64,000 nucleotides of DNA from an uncultured Bacteroidia bacterium. Lineage in GTDB: Bacteria; Bacteroidota; Bacteroidia; Bacteroidales; UBA932. The DNA is taken from positions 1 through 64,000 of the forward strand of contig CADBAY010000015.1 in the NCBI GenBank assembly GCA_902792815.1, in the 5' to 3' direction. The translations under genes and the position numbers were made by a program. This document shows positions 32,311 through 41,020 of this stretch, in pieces; position 1 is the first letter of the stretch; each line of letters starts with the position of its first letter. Below the pieces are notes generated by a model. That model was not told where the DNA came from and ran no database searches. It saw nothing but the letters and a program-made list of their open reading frames with translations.

Positions 32311-33468
32311 GTGAGCCGGAGGAGGAGATTCCGCACCAAAAGCAAGTTCTTGAACTGGATACTTGACTGGGTGGACGCGATACTGTTCGCAGTGGTCGTG
32401 GTGACCCTTATCAATGTTTTCTGGTTCCAGTCCTTCAAGATCCCTTCCTCATCTATGGAGAGCAGCCTCTATACCGGAGACCATCTCTTTGTTAGCAAGC
32501 TGACATACGGAGCCAGGCTCCCTATGACCCCCCTGACCATACCGTTCACGCACAATACCATAGGCCGCGGCGAGTCGTACTCGACTTCAGTCCAGTGGAA
32601 ATACAAACGTCTGCCGGGTATCAGGAAGGTCCGCAGGGGAGACTATGTAGTGTTCGGTTTTCCTAACGGAGATACCGTCCTGAGCAAAGCTCCGGTGGAG
32701 GATTACTACACTATGGTCCGTTACATGGGCCGGGAGAACGCGATCAACGCATTCGGCCCCGTGATTGTCCGCCCTATGGACAAAAAAGACCATTATGTCA
32801 AGCGTTGCGTCGCTCTGCCGGGCGATACCCTCGAAGTCCGCGACGGACTGGTGTGGGTGAACGGCGAGCAGCAGACAGTATGGCCCGGAGTTCAGTTGAG
32901 CTATCAGGTGGTTACTACCGGAAGGGAGCTTAATCCCAAGATAGTTGACGAGATGGGACTGAACGTCAAGGAGTTGCAGTTTTTCCCCGCTCTGCCAGGA
33001 TATCCCGAGATACCGCTTACGGCCAGCATGCTGGAAAAGGTCAAAGGGATGAAGAACGTGGTGAGTGTGGAATGCGCTCTGCAGACCGATTCCCTGAGCT
33101 GGAGGGAGGTTTTCCCCTTCAGCGCCGAATACAACTGGACGAGAGACTATTACGGTCCGCTTTGGATTCCCCGCAAGGGGGCCACGGTCGAGCTCACAGA
33201 GTCGAATCTTCCTCTTTATGAGAGGATCATCCGCGACTACGAGCACTCCGACGTGCAGGCAGCTCTCAATGCAGGCTCTTACACTTTCAAGCAGGATTAT
33301 TATTTTATGATGGGAGACAACAGGCACAATTCGCTCGATTCGAGATATTGGGGCTTTGTTCCTGAAGATCACGTAGTCGGACGTCCGGCTGTGATATGGC
33401 TCTCCACCGATGCGGGACGGAAATTCCCTAAAAATATTAGATGGGGCCGATTCTTCAAATTTCTGTAG
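32311..33468 (+). CDS. lepB: Signal peptidase I
   Basis: A 385-aa type I signal peptidase that removes signal peptides on the outer face of the inner membrane. After a basic N-terminus and one transmembrane helix (AILFAVVVVTLINVFWF), the catalytic Ser sits in IPSSSMESSL. The catalytic Lys is in YVKRCVALPGDTLEV, and box E is MMGDNRHNSLDSRYWGFV. The large insertion between the Ser and Lys boxes and another of about 120 residues before box E are common in Bacteroidetes enzymes. The start is GTG, 7 nt after the rplT stop, so it belongs to the thrS-infC transcription unit. Confidence 0.94.
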   Translation: MSRRRRFRTKSKFLNWILDWVDAILFAVVVVTLINVFWFQSFKIPSSSMESSLYTGDHLFVSKLTYGARLPMTPLTIPFTHNTIGRGESYSTSVQWKYKRLPGIRKVRRGDYVVFGFPNGDTVLSKAPVEDYYTMVRYMGRENAINAFGPVIVRPMDKKDHYVKRCVALPGDTLEVRDGLVWVNGEQQTVWPGVQLSYQVVTTGRELNPKIVDEMGLNVKELQFFPALPGYPEIPLTASMLEKVKGMKNVVSVECALQTDSLSWREVFPFSAEYNWTRDYYGPLWIPRKGATVELTESNLPLYERIIRDYEHSDVQAALNAGSYTFKQDYYFMMGDNRHNSLDSRYWGFVPEDHVVGRPAVIWLSTDAGRKFPKNIRWGRFFKFL

Positions 33469-33499
33469 TTTCCGGCTTGGAAATAAGAGAAAATTGAAC

Positions 33500-33507
33500 G
33501 ATATTTG
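33500..33507 (+). promoter_or_regulatory. Probable -7 box for rpmB-rpmG-DUF4295
   Basis: GATATTTG differs from TAnnTTTG at the first base and is followed by GCACCCCC, 38 nt before the rpmB ATG. The 77-nt gap after lepB makes a separate promoter likely. Confidence 0.35.
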
Positions 33508-33545
33508 CACCCCCTTACCAAGAAAACAATAAAAATCAGATAGTT

Positions 33546-33788
33546 ATGGCAAAAGTTTGTCAAGTTACCGGACGGAAAAGAATGAAAGGCAACAATGTTG
33601 CCCATTCCAGGCTCCGCACCAAGCGCGACTTCTCCCTTAACCTCAAGAACAAGAGGTTCTGGAGCGAGGAGGAGCAGAGATACATCACCCTCAAGGTGTC
33701 TTGCAAGGGTATGAGGATTATTGAGAAGAACGGTTTGGAAGCTACCATCCGCGACGCTCAGAAGAAAGGATTGATTAACCTTGTTTAA
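33546..33788 (+). CDS. rpmB: 50S ribosomal protein L28
   Basis: An 80-aa L28: [21 protein letters not shown] at the N-terminus and RRF-like [20 protein letters not shown] in the middle are the family's conserved segments. It heads a three-gene ribosomal group with rpmG (11 nt on) and the DUF4295 gene. Confidence 0.97.
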   Translation: MAKVCQVTGRKRMKGNNVAHSRLRTKRDFSLNLKNKRFWSEEEQRYITLKVSCKGMRIIEKNGLEATIRDAQKKGLINLV

Positions 33789-33799
33789 TTTTTAGAGTT

Positions 33800-33988
33800 A
33801 TGGCAAAGAAAGCAAAAGGAAACAGGGTGCAGGTCATCCTCGAGTGTACCGAGCAGAAGGCTAGCGGCGTAGCGGGCATCTCCCGTTACATCACTACCAA
33901 GAACAAGAAGAACACTCCCGAGCGCCTGGAGCGCAAGAAGTACAATCCCTACCTTAAGAGGGTTACTGTTCATCGTGAAATCAAATAA
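33800..33988 (+). CDS. rpmG: 50S ribosomal protein L33
   Basis: A 62-aa L33 with [13 protein letters not shown] and the conserved [21 protein letters not shown]. The two CxxC pairs of the zinc-binding form are absent, so this is the zinc-free type. Confidence 0.96.
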   Translation: MAKKAKGNRVQVILECTEQKASGVAGISRYITTKNKKNTPERLERKKYNPYLKRVTVHREIK

Positions 33989-34005
33989 TTAGAGGAGAAT
34001 AAGTT

Positions 34006-34164
34006 ATGGCAAAGAAAGCCGTTGCAACATTCGCAGCAAAGGCCGGTGCAAAGAGCATGGTCAAGTGCATCCGTATGGAGAAATCTCCCAAGACCGGCGC
34101 TTATGTTTTCACTGAGCAGCTGGTAGAGGCCGAGAAGGCCAAGGATTTCTTCAACAAGAAGTAA
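34006..34164 (+). CDS. DUF4295 small basic protein, likely ribosomal
   Basis: A 52-aa basic protein starting MAKKAVATFAAKAGAKSMVK and ending EKAKDFFNKK. It matches the Bacteroidetes-restricted DUF4295 family, which typically follows L28 and L33 as here (17 nt after rpmG). From memory, a ribosome structure from Flavobacterium johnsoniae assigned this family as a phylum-specific large-subunit protein (bL38); I cannot check that here. The position in a ribosomal operon supports it. An AGAGGAG-rich stretch lies about 10 nt before the ATG. Confidence 0.85.
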   Translation: MAKKAVATFAAKAGAKSMVKCIRMEKSPKTGAYVFTEQLVEAEKAKDFFNKK

Positions 34165-34201
34165 TCTAACTCCCCCAAACCGGTAATTCCGGAAGACTTT
34201 T

Positions 34202-34248
34202 TACCCTCCGGAGCCCAGAATTCTTAGGAAAAAGGGCTTCGGAGGGTA
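34202..34248. repeat. 15-bp hairpin, possible third copy of the conserved-loop family
   Basis: TACCCTCCGGAGCCC (34202-34216) pairs with GGGCTTCGGAGGGTA (34234-34248) with one G-T wobble. The loop reads AGAATTCTTAGGAAAAA. Aligned with the hairpins at 27287 and 62785, the positions CCA.AA..C.T.GG.AAA.GG agree. It sits between the DUF4295 gene and ftsY, and its right arm is followed by a T-rich stretch only about 18 nt later, so it may also work as a terminator. Confidence 0.6.
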
Positions 34249-34262
34249 TCGGTTTACCGTAA

Positions 34263-34294
34263 TTTCTTTTTTACATAGTTTATTTGTAAATTTG
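34263..34294 (+). promoter_or_regulatory. Promoter of ftsY
   Basis: TTTC (34263-34266) and TAAATTTG (34287-34294) with a 20-nt spacer resemble the -33/-7 pair. The -7 box ends 6 nt before the ATG, implying a very short or absent leader. Confidence 0.45.
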
Positions 34295-34300
34295 TAAGCT

Positions 34301-35179
34301 ATGGCATTTAGTTTCTTTCAGAAGATAGGCAGGGCCATCGCCGGCAAGTCGAGAGTTGACGACGACACCCTGGACGCAATAGAGGAGGCTCTTATCGAGT
34401 CCGATATGGGCGTTGACACTACGCTCAAGGTTATCGACAATCTTGAGGAGCGTGCATCGCGTGACAAATATATGAGCCAGGACGAACTCCGCGGTATGCT
34501 CCGCGAAGAAATCGCAGCACTCATCCCTCCTTCGGGTCCCATCGTTCCTGACTCCTCACCCTATATCATCTTGGTAGTGGGCGTCAACGGAGTAGGGAAG
34601 ACCACCACCATAGGCAAGCTGGCCTATTACTGGAAGTCTCAGGGCAAAAAGGTGCTTCTGGGAGCCGCAGATACTTTCCGTGCCGCCGCCGTGGACCAGC
34701 TGGACATATGGGCGGAGCGCGCCGGCGTTGACATAATCAAGCAGCAGATGGGTTCGGACCCTGCTGCCGTAGCTTACGATACGGCCAAGGCGGCAGTCGC
34801 CCGCGGGGCGGATGTGGTGCTCATCGACACTGCCGGCCGCCTGCACAACCGCGTGGACCTTATGAACGAACTTACCAAAATACGCAACTCTGTTCGCAAG
34901 GTGGTTCCCGACGGGCCTCAGCAGGTGCTGCTTGTACTGGATGCCAGTACCGGCCAGAACGCATTCGCCCAGGCAAAAGAATTTGCGCGAGCCACCGACA
35001 TTACCGGCATAGTGGTTACCAAGCTTGACGGTACGGCAAAGGGCGGCGTGGTGGTCGGCGTGAGCGACCGATTCGGAATCCCCGTGCGCTTTATCGGTAC
35101 AGGAGAAAATATACAGGACATCAAGCCGTTTGACAAAGACTCTTTTGTGGCGGCTCTATTTAAACCGGAAGATATATGA
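34301..35179 (+). CDS. ftsY: Signal recognition particle receptor FtsY
   Basis: A 292-aa SRP-receptor GTPase that docks ribosome-nascent chain complexes at the membrane. The N domain (about 1-85) is followed by the G domain with [15 protein letters not shown] (P-loop), [33 protein letters not shown] and [14 protein letters not shown]. The acidic A domain of E. coli FtsY is absent, as in many non-proteobacterial forms. It overlaps pheT by 4 nt (ATGA). Confidence 0.96.
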   Translation: MAFSFFQKIGRAIAGKSRVDDDTLDAIEEALIESDMGVDTTLKVIDNLEERASRDKYMSQDELRGMLREEIAALIPPSGPIVPDSSPYIILVVGVNGVGKTTTIGKLAYYWKSQGKKVLLGAADTFRAAAVDQLDIWAERAGVDIIKQQMGSDPAAVAYDTAKAAVARGADVVLIDTAGRLHNRVDLMNELTKIRNSVRKVVPDGPQQVLLVLDASTGQNAFAQAKEFARATDITGIVVTKLDGTAKGGVVVGVSDRFGIPVRFIGTGENIQDIKPFDKDSFVAALFKPEDI

Positions 35180-37629
35180 AACTTAGTTACAGTTGGTTGA
35201 AGGACTATTTGAAGTGTGAGCTCAGTCCCGCTCAAGTTGCCGACGCCATGACGGACATCGGTATTGAGGTTGACTCGGTTGAGGAGAGCGAAGAGATTCC
35301 CGGAGGACTTGCCGGGGTGGTTGTGGCCAAAGTGCTCGAGTGCGAGCCCCATCCCGATAGCGATCACCTGCACATCACCAAGGTTGATGCCGGCAGCGGT
35401 GAGCCTCTCACTGTGGTTTGCGGCGCTCCCAATGTGGCGGCAGGGCAGAAAGTCCTGTTCGCCCAGATCGGGACGGTGCTCCCCGGCGATTTCAAAATCA
35501 AGAAGTCCAAGATCCGCGGCGTTGAGTCGATGGGAATGATTTGTGCCGAAGATGAACTCGGCATCGGCAGTTCCCACGATGGTATTATGGTCCTTCCCGA
35601 CTCGGCGGTGGTGGGCACTCCCGCCAAGGAGTATCTGAACCTCAAAAGCGAGGCCGTAATTGAGTATGAGATTACGGCAAACCGTGTGGATGCGGCCTCC
35701 CATTGGGGCGTGGCCCGTGACCTGTATGCCTGGTGCTTGTTCCATGGCGTACCTTGCGAGCTCAACTGGCCCATGGCGGACGAAAACGCGCCTCTTCCTG
35801 TCTCTGCCGGAGGGAATCCCGTTCCCGTCGAGGTCGCCGACCCTTCGGGCGCTCCCCGCTATTGCGGCGCGACCATACGCGGACTCAAAGTCGGCCCTTC
35901 GCCCGAGTGGCTTCAGAAGAAACTCATGGCCATAGGCAGCCATCCTATCAACAACATTGTGGATATATCCAATTTCGTTCTTTTTGAACTCGGTCAGCCT
36001 TTGCATACCTTCGATGCCGGAAAGATCCGCGGCGGTAAGGTCATCGTGAGGCGCGCCTCCGACGGTGAGATTATCCGTACCCTTGACGGGGTGGAGCGCA
36101 AGCTTAAGAGCAGCGATATGGTAATTGCCGACACCGTGGGGCCTATGTGCATCGCAGGAGTATTCGGCGGCGAGGACAGCGGCGTGAGCGACTCTACAGT
36201 GGACGTGTTCCTTGAGAGCGCATATTTCGATCCGGCATCCATTCGTAAGACCTCCAAGAGGGAAGGCCTGCAGACCGACGCATCGTTCCGCTTCGAGCGT
36301 GGCTGTGACCCCAACATGCCTCCTTACGCGCTTAAGAGGGCCCTTCAGCTCATCGTCGAGTGCGCCGGAGGTGAGGTGGAAGGTGATCTTATTGACATTT
36401 ATCCCCAGCCCATCGAGCGTCAGCGCATCGAGCTTGATTATGCTTACATCCGCTCTTTTGTGGGCAAGGATATCGAAGACTCCGCCATCGAGTGCATTCT
36501 GTCCGGTTTGTGCTACGAATTCGTAGAGCGCCACGAGGGCGGTTCAACCGTGCTGGCGCCTTCGTATATGATTGATGTATGCCGCGAGTGCGACGTGGTA
36601 GAGGAGATACTCCGCATCTACGGGTACAACAATATCGATCTGCCGCACCATATGAAAATGTCGGTAGCGCCCTCGCCGGTGCCGGATCCCGAGGCTGTGC
36701 GTAACAGCATTTCCAACTTCCTGGCGGCCAACGGGTTCACCGAGACCATGAACAACTCGCTCACCAAGAAGGATTACTACACTCCTCTGAGCACTTTCCC
36801 TGCATCAGCCTGCGTCGAGATTGTCAATCCTCTGAGCCAGGACCTGAACGTAATGCGCCAGACGCTTATTTTGGGCGGTCTTGAGGTGGTCGCTTACAAT
36901 GTGAACCGTCAGGTCTATTCGATCAAGACCTTCGAATACGGCAATGTGTACCGTGTGCTCGAGGGTGGCGACCGCACCAAGCTTGAGGGATACGAGGAGC
37001 ATGGATGTTTCTGCCTGATGCTTTCCGGCACTCCCGAAAAGTCTTGGAAGTCAGCGCCTGCCAAGAGCGATTATTTCCAGCTCAAGGGCTATGTGGAGCT
37101 GCTCCTGAAGCGCTACGGCGCCGACCTTTATCAGCTGTGGGCAGAGGCTGCCCCTTCCGATATTTTCTCGGACGGTGTGTCTTATTCCCTTCCCGGCAAG
37201 GGACAGAAGCTTGTGTCAATGGGTATCGTTTCTCCGGCCCTGTGCCGCCGTTTCGGCATCAAGCAGCAGGTCGTAGCCGCGGAAATCAGCTGGCCTGTAC
37301 TGTTCGAGATCGTCAAGCATGATAAGGTTGGCTTCAAGGAACTGCCCCGTTTCCCCGAGGTCCGCAGGGACCTTGCCCTTCTGCTCGACGAGAGCGTCAG
37401 CTTCGCCGACCTCAGGGCCGCGGCCTTCAAGCAGGCCAAGAAGCTGCTCAAGCAGGTGGGCCTGTTCGATGTGTACCGCGGAGACAAAATCCCCGAGGGC
37501 AAAAAGCAGTACGCCCTTAGCTTCGTCATCCGCGACGAGGAGAAGACCCTCACTGACCAGGATACCGAACGCATCATGCAAAAGCTTCTGGATGTGTTCT
37601 GCAAAGAATTCGGCGCCGCTCTTCGATAA
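35176..37629 (+). CDS. pheT: Phenylalanyl-tRNA synthetase beta subunit
   Basis: The 817-aa beta subunit of the heterotetrameric enzyme charging tRNA-Phe. An N-terminal tRNA-binding OB domain (VVVAKVLECEPHPDSDHLHITKVD) precedes the B3/B4 editing module (residues about 200-400), B5 domain, a catalytic-like core and a C-terminal anticodon-binding ferredoxin-fold domain (FKELPRFPEVRRDLALLLDE). Length is normal. The alpha subunit gene pheS is not adjacent. It is coupled to ftsY upstream and to the DUF4296 lipoprotein downstream (TAATG). Confidence 0.97.
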   Translation: MKLSYSWLKDYLKCELSPAQVADAMTDIGIEVDSVEESEEIPGGLAGVVVAKVLECEPHPDSDHLHITKVDAGSGEPLTVVCGAPNVAAGQKVLFAQIGTVLPGDFKIKKSKIRGVESMGMICAEDELGIGSSHDGIMVLPDSAVVGTPAKEYLNLKSEAVIEYEITANRVDAASHWGVARDLYAWCLFHGVPCELNWPMADENAPLPVSAGGNPVPVEVADPSGAPRYCGATIRGLKVGPSPEWLQKKLMAIGSHPINNIVDISNFVLFELGQPLHTFDAGKIRGGKVIVRRASDGEIIRTLDGVERKLKSSDMVIADTVGPMCIAGVFGGEDSGVSDSTVDVFLESAYFDPASIRKTSKREGLQTDASFRFERGCDPNMPPYALKRALQLIVECAGGEVEGDLIDIYPQPIERQRIELDYAYIRSFVGKDIEDSAIECILSGLCYEFVERHEGGSTVLAPSYMIDVCRECDVVEEILRIYGYNNIDLPHHMKMSVAPSPVPDPEAVRNSISNFLAANGFTETMNNSLTKKDYYTPLSTFPASACVEIVNPLSQDLNVMRQTLILGGLEVVAYNVNRQVYSIKTFEYGNVYRVLEGGDRTKLEGYEEHGCFCLMLSGTPEKSWKSAPAKSDYFQLKGYVELLLKRYGADLYQLWAEAAPSDIFSDGVSYSLPGKGQKLVSMGIVSPALCRRFGIKQQVVAAEISWPVLFEIVKHDKVGFKELPRFPEVRRDLALLLDESVSFADLRAAAFKQAKKLLKQVGLFDVYRGDKIPEGKKQYALSFVIRDEEKTLTDQDTERIMQKLLDVFCKEFGAALR

Positions 37630-38246
37630 TGCGCACGCTCCGTCATATCCTTCTCGGCCTTGCCGCGGTGCTGCTGCTGTTTTCGTGCAGCGGCAAGGCG
37701 CGTATTATCCCGAGGGGAGCGATGACGAGCATCTACGCCGAGATGTTTCTTGCCGACCAGTGGCTGGAAGACCATCCCGCAGAACGCAGCCGTGTGGACA
37801 CGATGCTTTTTTATGATCCTATCTTCAAACGCTACGGCTACACTTTCGAAGACTTCGATTTAAGCGTCCGCCATTATCTGAAAGACCCGGAAAAGTTCTC
37901 CAAGATATTCAGGGATGCCGGGACCAAGCTGAAAAGCAGGAGGGAAGTGTATCATAAGCAATTGGAGAAGCTGGAGTTCATAAGGGATTTCAATGCATCC
38001 ATAAAGGGATACAGGGTAAAGGATTTCAAAGAGGATACGCTTCTCTGGCGCACTCCGTACAAAGATTCGATGCGTATTGCCGCCTTCCGCCGCGATTCGC
38101 TTTTCCGCGACTCTTTGTACCGTGATTCTCTGATTCGCGACTCCCTGCGTCTCGACTCCTTGCGGCTCGATTCCCTTAAGAATCTCCGCAAGTTGAAGAT
38201 CAAGCACTCTGGCGTCAGGCAACTAAGAAATGTAATTAATCAATAA
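37629..38246 (+). CDS. DUF4296-family lipoprotein with pentad repeats
   Basis: A 205-aa lipoprotein (lipobox LFSC). Residues about 30-115 match the Bacteroidetes DUF4296 layout: AMTSIYAEMFLADQWLED, then DPIFKRYGYTFEDFDLSVRHYLKDPEKF. After a helical stretch comes a run of six five-residue units of the form R/L-D-S-L-x between residues about 157 and 190, then a basic tail. Function unknown. It overlaps pheT by 1 nt, and DUF4296 genes often sit near housekeeping genes in this phylum. Confidence 0.78.
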   Translation: MRTLRHILLGLAAVLLLFSCSGKARIIPRGAMTSIYAEMFLADQWLEDHPAERSRVDTMLFYDPIFKRYGYTFEDFDLSVRHYLKDPEKFSKIFRDAGTKLKSRREVYHKQLEKLEFIRDFNASIKGYRVKDFKEDTLLWRTPYKDSMRIAAFRRDSLFRDSLYRDSLIRDSLRLDSLRLDSLKNLRKLKIKHSGVRQLRNVINQ

Positions 38247-38256
38247 ATAAGTGTAT

Positions 38257-39147
38257 ATGAATTATCTAGAAAAATACGGGTACACTCCCGACGAAGAAAA
38301 AATCGCTGCCGGCATCAAAGCTATCGCCGACAATCTTGATCAGCTCAGCTCGCCTGAAGTGCTCAAGCAGTGCTTTTCCATTATGGATCTCACCACTCTC
38401 AGCACGAGTGATACTGTAGAGTCTGTATCCAAGCTGGTTGACAAGGTGAACAAGCTCGCAGAGGCATATCCCGATTATCCCGCTCCCGCATCTATCTGCG
38501 TATATCCTAATTTCGCCCAGACCGTCCGCAGCCGCAAGAACAACCCTGCCGTTCACGTTACGACGGTGTCAAGCTGTTTCCCCACCGCGCAGAGTTTCCT
38601 GGAGGTGAAGGTGCTGGAGTGTGAAATGGCTGTCAAGGGTGGAGCTGACGAGATTGATATAGTGCTCGCACTTAACTCTTTCCTCGCCGGCGACTACGAC
38701 AGGGCATATGAGGAGATCGTCACCATGAAAAACGCGATCGACAAGGCCGCTGCAGCTGAAAAGCGCGAGGTAGTGCTCAAGGTCATCCTCGAGACCGGAC
38801 TGCTAGTGACCCCCGCCAATATCGCCCAGGCTTCGTTCCTGGCCATGGAGGCAGGCGCCGACTTTATCAAGACTTCTACCGGAAAGGTAAGCGTGAACGC
38901 CACTCCTGTAGCAGCCTATGTGATGTGCGAGGCGATCCGCCGCTACTATGAAGTCTCGGGCCGTAAGGTGGGATTCAAGGCCGCAGGCGGTATCTCCACT
39001 GCATCCGACGCTATCTGCTATTACTACATAGTTTCGAATATCCTCGGCCGCGACTGGCTGTGCAGGGAGCGCTTCCGCTTCGGTGTGAGCCGCCTCGGAA
39101 ACAGCCTCATGAGCGCCATTGAGCAGAAGACCGTAAACTTCTTCTAG
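38257..39147 (+). CDS. deoC: Deoxyribose-phosphate aldolase
   Basis: A 296-aa class I aldolase that splits 2-deoxyribose 5-phosphate into glyceraldehyde 3-phosphate and acetaldehyde during deoxynucleoside breakdown. The Schiff-base lysine lies in DFIKTSTGK; the second active-site region is seen in ADEIDIVLALNSFLAGDY and KVGFKAAGGIS. It has an N-terminal extension relative to short DeoCs, as in Bacteroides. I chose ATG 38257 (MNYLEKYGY) over an in-frame GTG at 38251. It ends the ftsY-pheT-DUF4296 transcription unit and converges on the next gene. Confidence 0.95.
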   Translation: MNYLEKYGYTPDEEKIAAGIKAIADNLDQLSSPEVLKQCFSIMDLTTLSTSDTVESVSKLVDKVNKLAEAYPDYPAPASICVYPNFAQTVRSRKNNPAVHVTTVSSCFPTAQSFLEVKVLECEMAVKGGADEIDIVLALNSFLAGDYDRAYEEIVTMKNAIDKAAAAEKREVVLKVILETGLLVTPANIAQASFLAMEAGADFIKTSTGKVSVNATPVAAYVMCEAIRRYYEVSGRKVGFKAAGGISTASDAICYYYIVSNILGRDWLCRERFRFGVSRLGNSLMSAIEQKTVNFF

Positions 39148-39153
39148 CAGGCT

Positions 39154-40116
39154 CTACGATTTGCGGTGGAAGGGGAGATGCCGCCAGAGCTTGTCGGGAT
39201 GGATTTCATCGAATTTGATGAGTATTCCGGCCTCTATAACATCGCCGAATTCGTCGTTGACCGCCGCTCCGAATGATTTCATGGAGGGCGAGAGGTTCAT
39301 GTAAGTGTTCACCAGAGGCGGAATATTGACGCCGAGGTTTCTGATCTCACGTTTCAGAATCTTATAATCGTCTTTGAAGCTCTCTTCGGTGAAAATATTT
39401 TTCCATTCTTTGGAAAAATGCACAGGGATGGGGTGCTTGGGAACAACCAGGCGCCCCGTCATGTTGTTTATATCTGTCCAGCGGCTCCCGAAATGCTTGC
39501 GAAGGAAGAACATCAGCATTTGCAGCGCCTTTTCGGGGAATGACGGATAGATGGTCATCTTGCCGAAGAAGTATTCCATCCGGCCTTTGTACAGAGTGAT
39601 CAGCCCGCCGAGGCCGTCCATGAGGTTGTCAAGGGCGTAGATACTCTTGGAACCCATCTCTGTGCTCTGGTACTCGGGGCGGATGAAGGAACGGCTCAGC
39701 TCTATGGTCTTGAGGAAACCGTCGCTGAGGAATCTGTGGGTAAAGCGGAAAAGGTGCGAGGAAGGCATCAGAGGCTGGCCGAAGCGGTCGTAAAGCACTT
39801 CGTCGCACGGGACGAAGCGGTAACCTCCGATAATGACTTCCGCGTCAGGATCCCAGAGGACCAGCTGCTTGTAACCGTATGCGGCCTCGAGGTCGAAATG
39901 GTCAAGGTCGGCTTCTTTGCCAGTGCCTCCGCCTCCGGCGCGGAAAGCAATCTCGCGCAGGCGTCCGATTTCTTTCAGGACGTTTGGTGCGCACTGGTTG
40001 TCCACAATGTACAACTGGTTGCCCGAATGATTGGTGTCGCGCATGAAGTGCTCGGGAGTGAGTTCGGCTTTGAGCAGCTCGGCGCTGACCGGGGCGATGA
40101 TGTCTGCTTGCTTCAT
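39154..40116 (-). CDS. GNAT-like N-acyltransferase, probable glycine-lipid synthesis (GlsB-like)
   Basis: A 320-aa enzyme related to hemolysin/OlsB-type GNAT acyltransferases. Recognisable pieces are IGRLREIAFRAGGGGTGKEADLDHFD, QLVLWDPDAEVIIGGYRF and ELSRSFIRPEY, typical of the N-acyltransferase that attaches a 3-hydroxy fatty acid to an amino acid. In Bacteroides thetaiotaomicron the paired genes glsB and glsA make glycine lipids, and this gene is followed-preceded by a GlsA-like partner in the same arrangement. I chose ATG 40116, which overlaps the partner's stop (ATGA), rather than the longer frame starting at 40158. Confidence 0.72.
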   Translation of the reverse strand: MKQADIIAPVSAELLKAELTPEHFMRDTNHSGNQLYIVDNQCAPNVLKEIGRLREIAFRAGGGGTGKEADLDHFDLEAAYGYKQLVLWDPDAEVIIGGYRFVPCDEVLYDRFGQPLMPSSHLFRFTHRFLSDGFLKTIELSRSFIRPEYQSTEMGSKSIYALDNLMDGLGGLITLYKGRMEYFFGKMTIYPSFPEKALQMLMFFLRKHFGSRWTDINNMTGRLVVPKHPIPVHFSKEWKNIFTEESFKDDYKILKREIRNLGVNIPPLVNTYMNLSPSMKSFGAAVNDEFGDVIEAGILIKFDEIHPDKLWRHLPFHRKS

Positions 40117-40925
40117 TTCTGTAATTTGTAAACTTGTTCGCGAACCCAGGCTGCCCATTCGTGGTCTTTCTTCTCCGGGGTGAATGTCTGCCAGGGAATG
40201 GGCTTGCCTATGACCATCGTGTATGATTTGTGCTGGCTCTTATAAAGCTCGTCGGGGAGCGTGAGCATTGCTATGTTGAGCTTGAGTTTCAGGAGGTTGC
40301 GCAATTTGTCGAGGAAGTAGAAACGGTTTGAATTACGCCCGCTGAACCAAATGGGCACAATGTCGCGCTCCGACATGCGGCTTTTTGAGATGAAGGTCTT
40401 TTTCCAGGGTAGGTCCTGGACTATTCCGTCTATCTTCCTGGAGCAGAGGCCGGCTGGGAAGATGATTACCTGGCGGTCGGAATTGAAAGCGTCGTTAATC
40501 TGCCCGATCAGGTCTGCGCTCTGCCCTCCGAATTTGTTGACCGGTATGGTGTATTCGGCAATCTGCTTTATGGACATCAGCAGGTCATTGGATGGAACGA
40601 CAATATTGCCGTTGTATTTGCGGCCTATGGTAGCAATAACGCTCACTCCGTCTATGCCTCCCAGCGGATGGTTGGCGACGAAGGTATAGCGTCCGCTCTC
40701 CGGAAGATTCTCCTTCCCTTCGATGTTCAGATGGACATCGTAATATTCGATTGCTTTCTCGAGGAACTCTATTCCAAGATAACCTTGCCCGAGTATGCCG
40801 TTCAGATGGTCTTGGTGAATGAAGCGTTTAAGCCACGACATTATAGGGCGGGGGACTTTCCCTTTCCCGAATTTCCCTTCGACAACTGCGTCCAGATCGA
40901 AGGTAACAGTTTCGTTAACAGCCAT
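40113..40925 (-). CDS. PlsC-like O-acyltransferase, probable glycine-lipid synthesis (GlsA-like)
   Basis: A 270-aa acyltransferase of the lysophospholipid family. The catalytic motif appears as NHPLGGIDG, the H-x5-D variant seen in GlsA-like enzymes rather than the standard H-x4-D, and the later IFPAGLCSRK corresponds to the glycerol-phosphate-binding block FPEG(T/S). It probably adds the second acyl chain to an N-acyl amino acid made by the partner encoded next, giving membrane glycine (or serine-glycine) lipids. The two genes overlap by 4 nt. No clear -7 box is seen upstream. Confidence 0.72.
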   Translation of the reverse strand: MAVNETVTFDLDAVVEGKFGKGKVPRPIMSWLKRFIHQDHLNGILGQGYLGIEFLEKAIEYYDVHLNIEGKENLPESGRYTFVANHPLGGIDGVSVIATIGRKYNGNIVVPSNDLLMSIKQIAEYTIPVNKFGGQSADLIGQINDAFNSDRQVIIFPAGLCSRKIDGIVQDLPWKKTFISKSRMSERDIVPIWFSGRNSNRFYFLDKLRNLLKLKLNIAMLTLPDELYKSQHKSYTMVIGKPIPWQTFTPEKKDHEWAAWVREQVYKLQK

Positions 40926-41008
40926 TTGTGAATATTGGTCAGGTTTTGCCTTGCCAATTTACAAATAAAAAGCGAAAAATGAAACTCCAAAGTTTTTCCA
41001 TTGTTTGT

Positions 41009-41016
41009 TATATTTG
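41009..41016 (+). promoter_or_regulatory. -7 box 4 nt before the HAD hydrolase ATG
   Basis: TATATTTG, then CATT, then the ATG at 41021: the same arrangement as at 7164, 11356 and 29290. Confidence 0.5.
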
Positions 41017-41020
41017 CATT

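Noticed and set aside
34918-36534. Minus-strand open frame of 538 codons opposite ftsY and pheT
   Set aside because: It crosses two confirmed genes on the other strand, has no signal or domain, and is explained by the GC-rich third positions of pheT.
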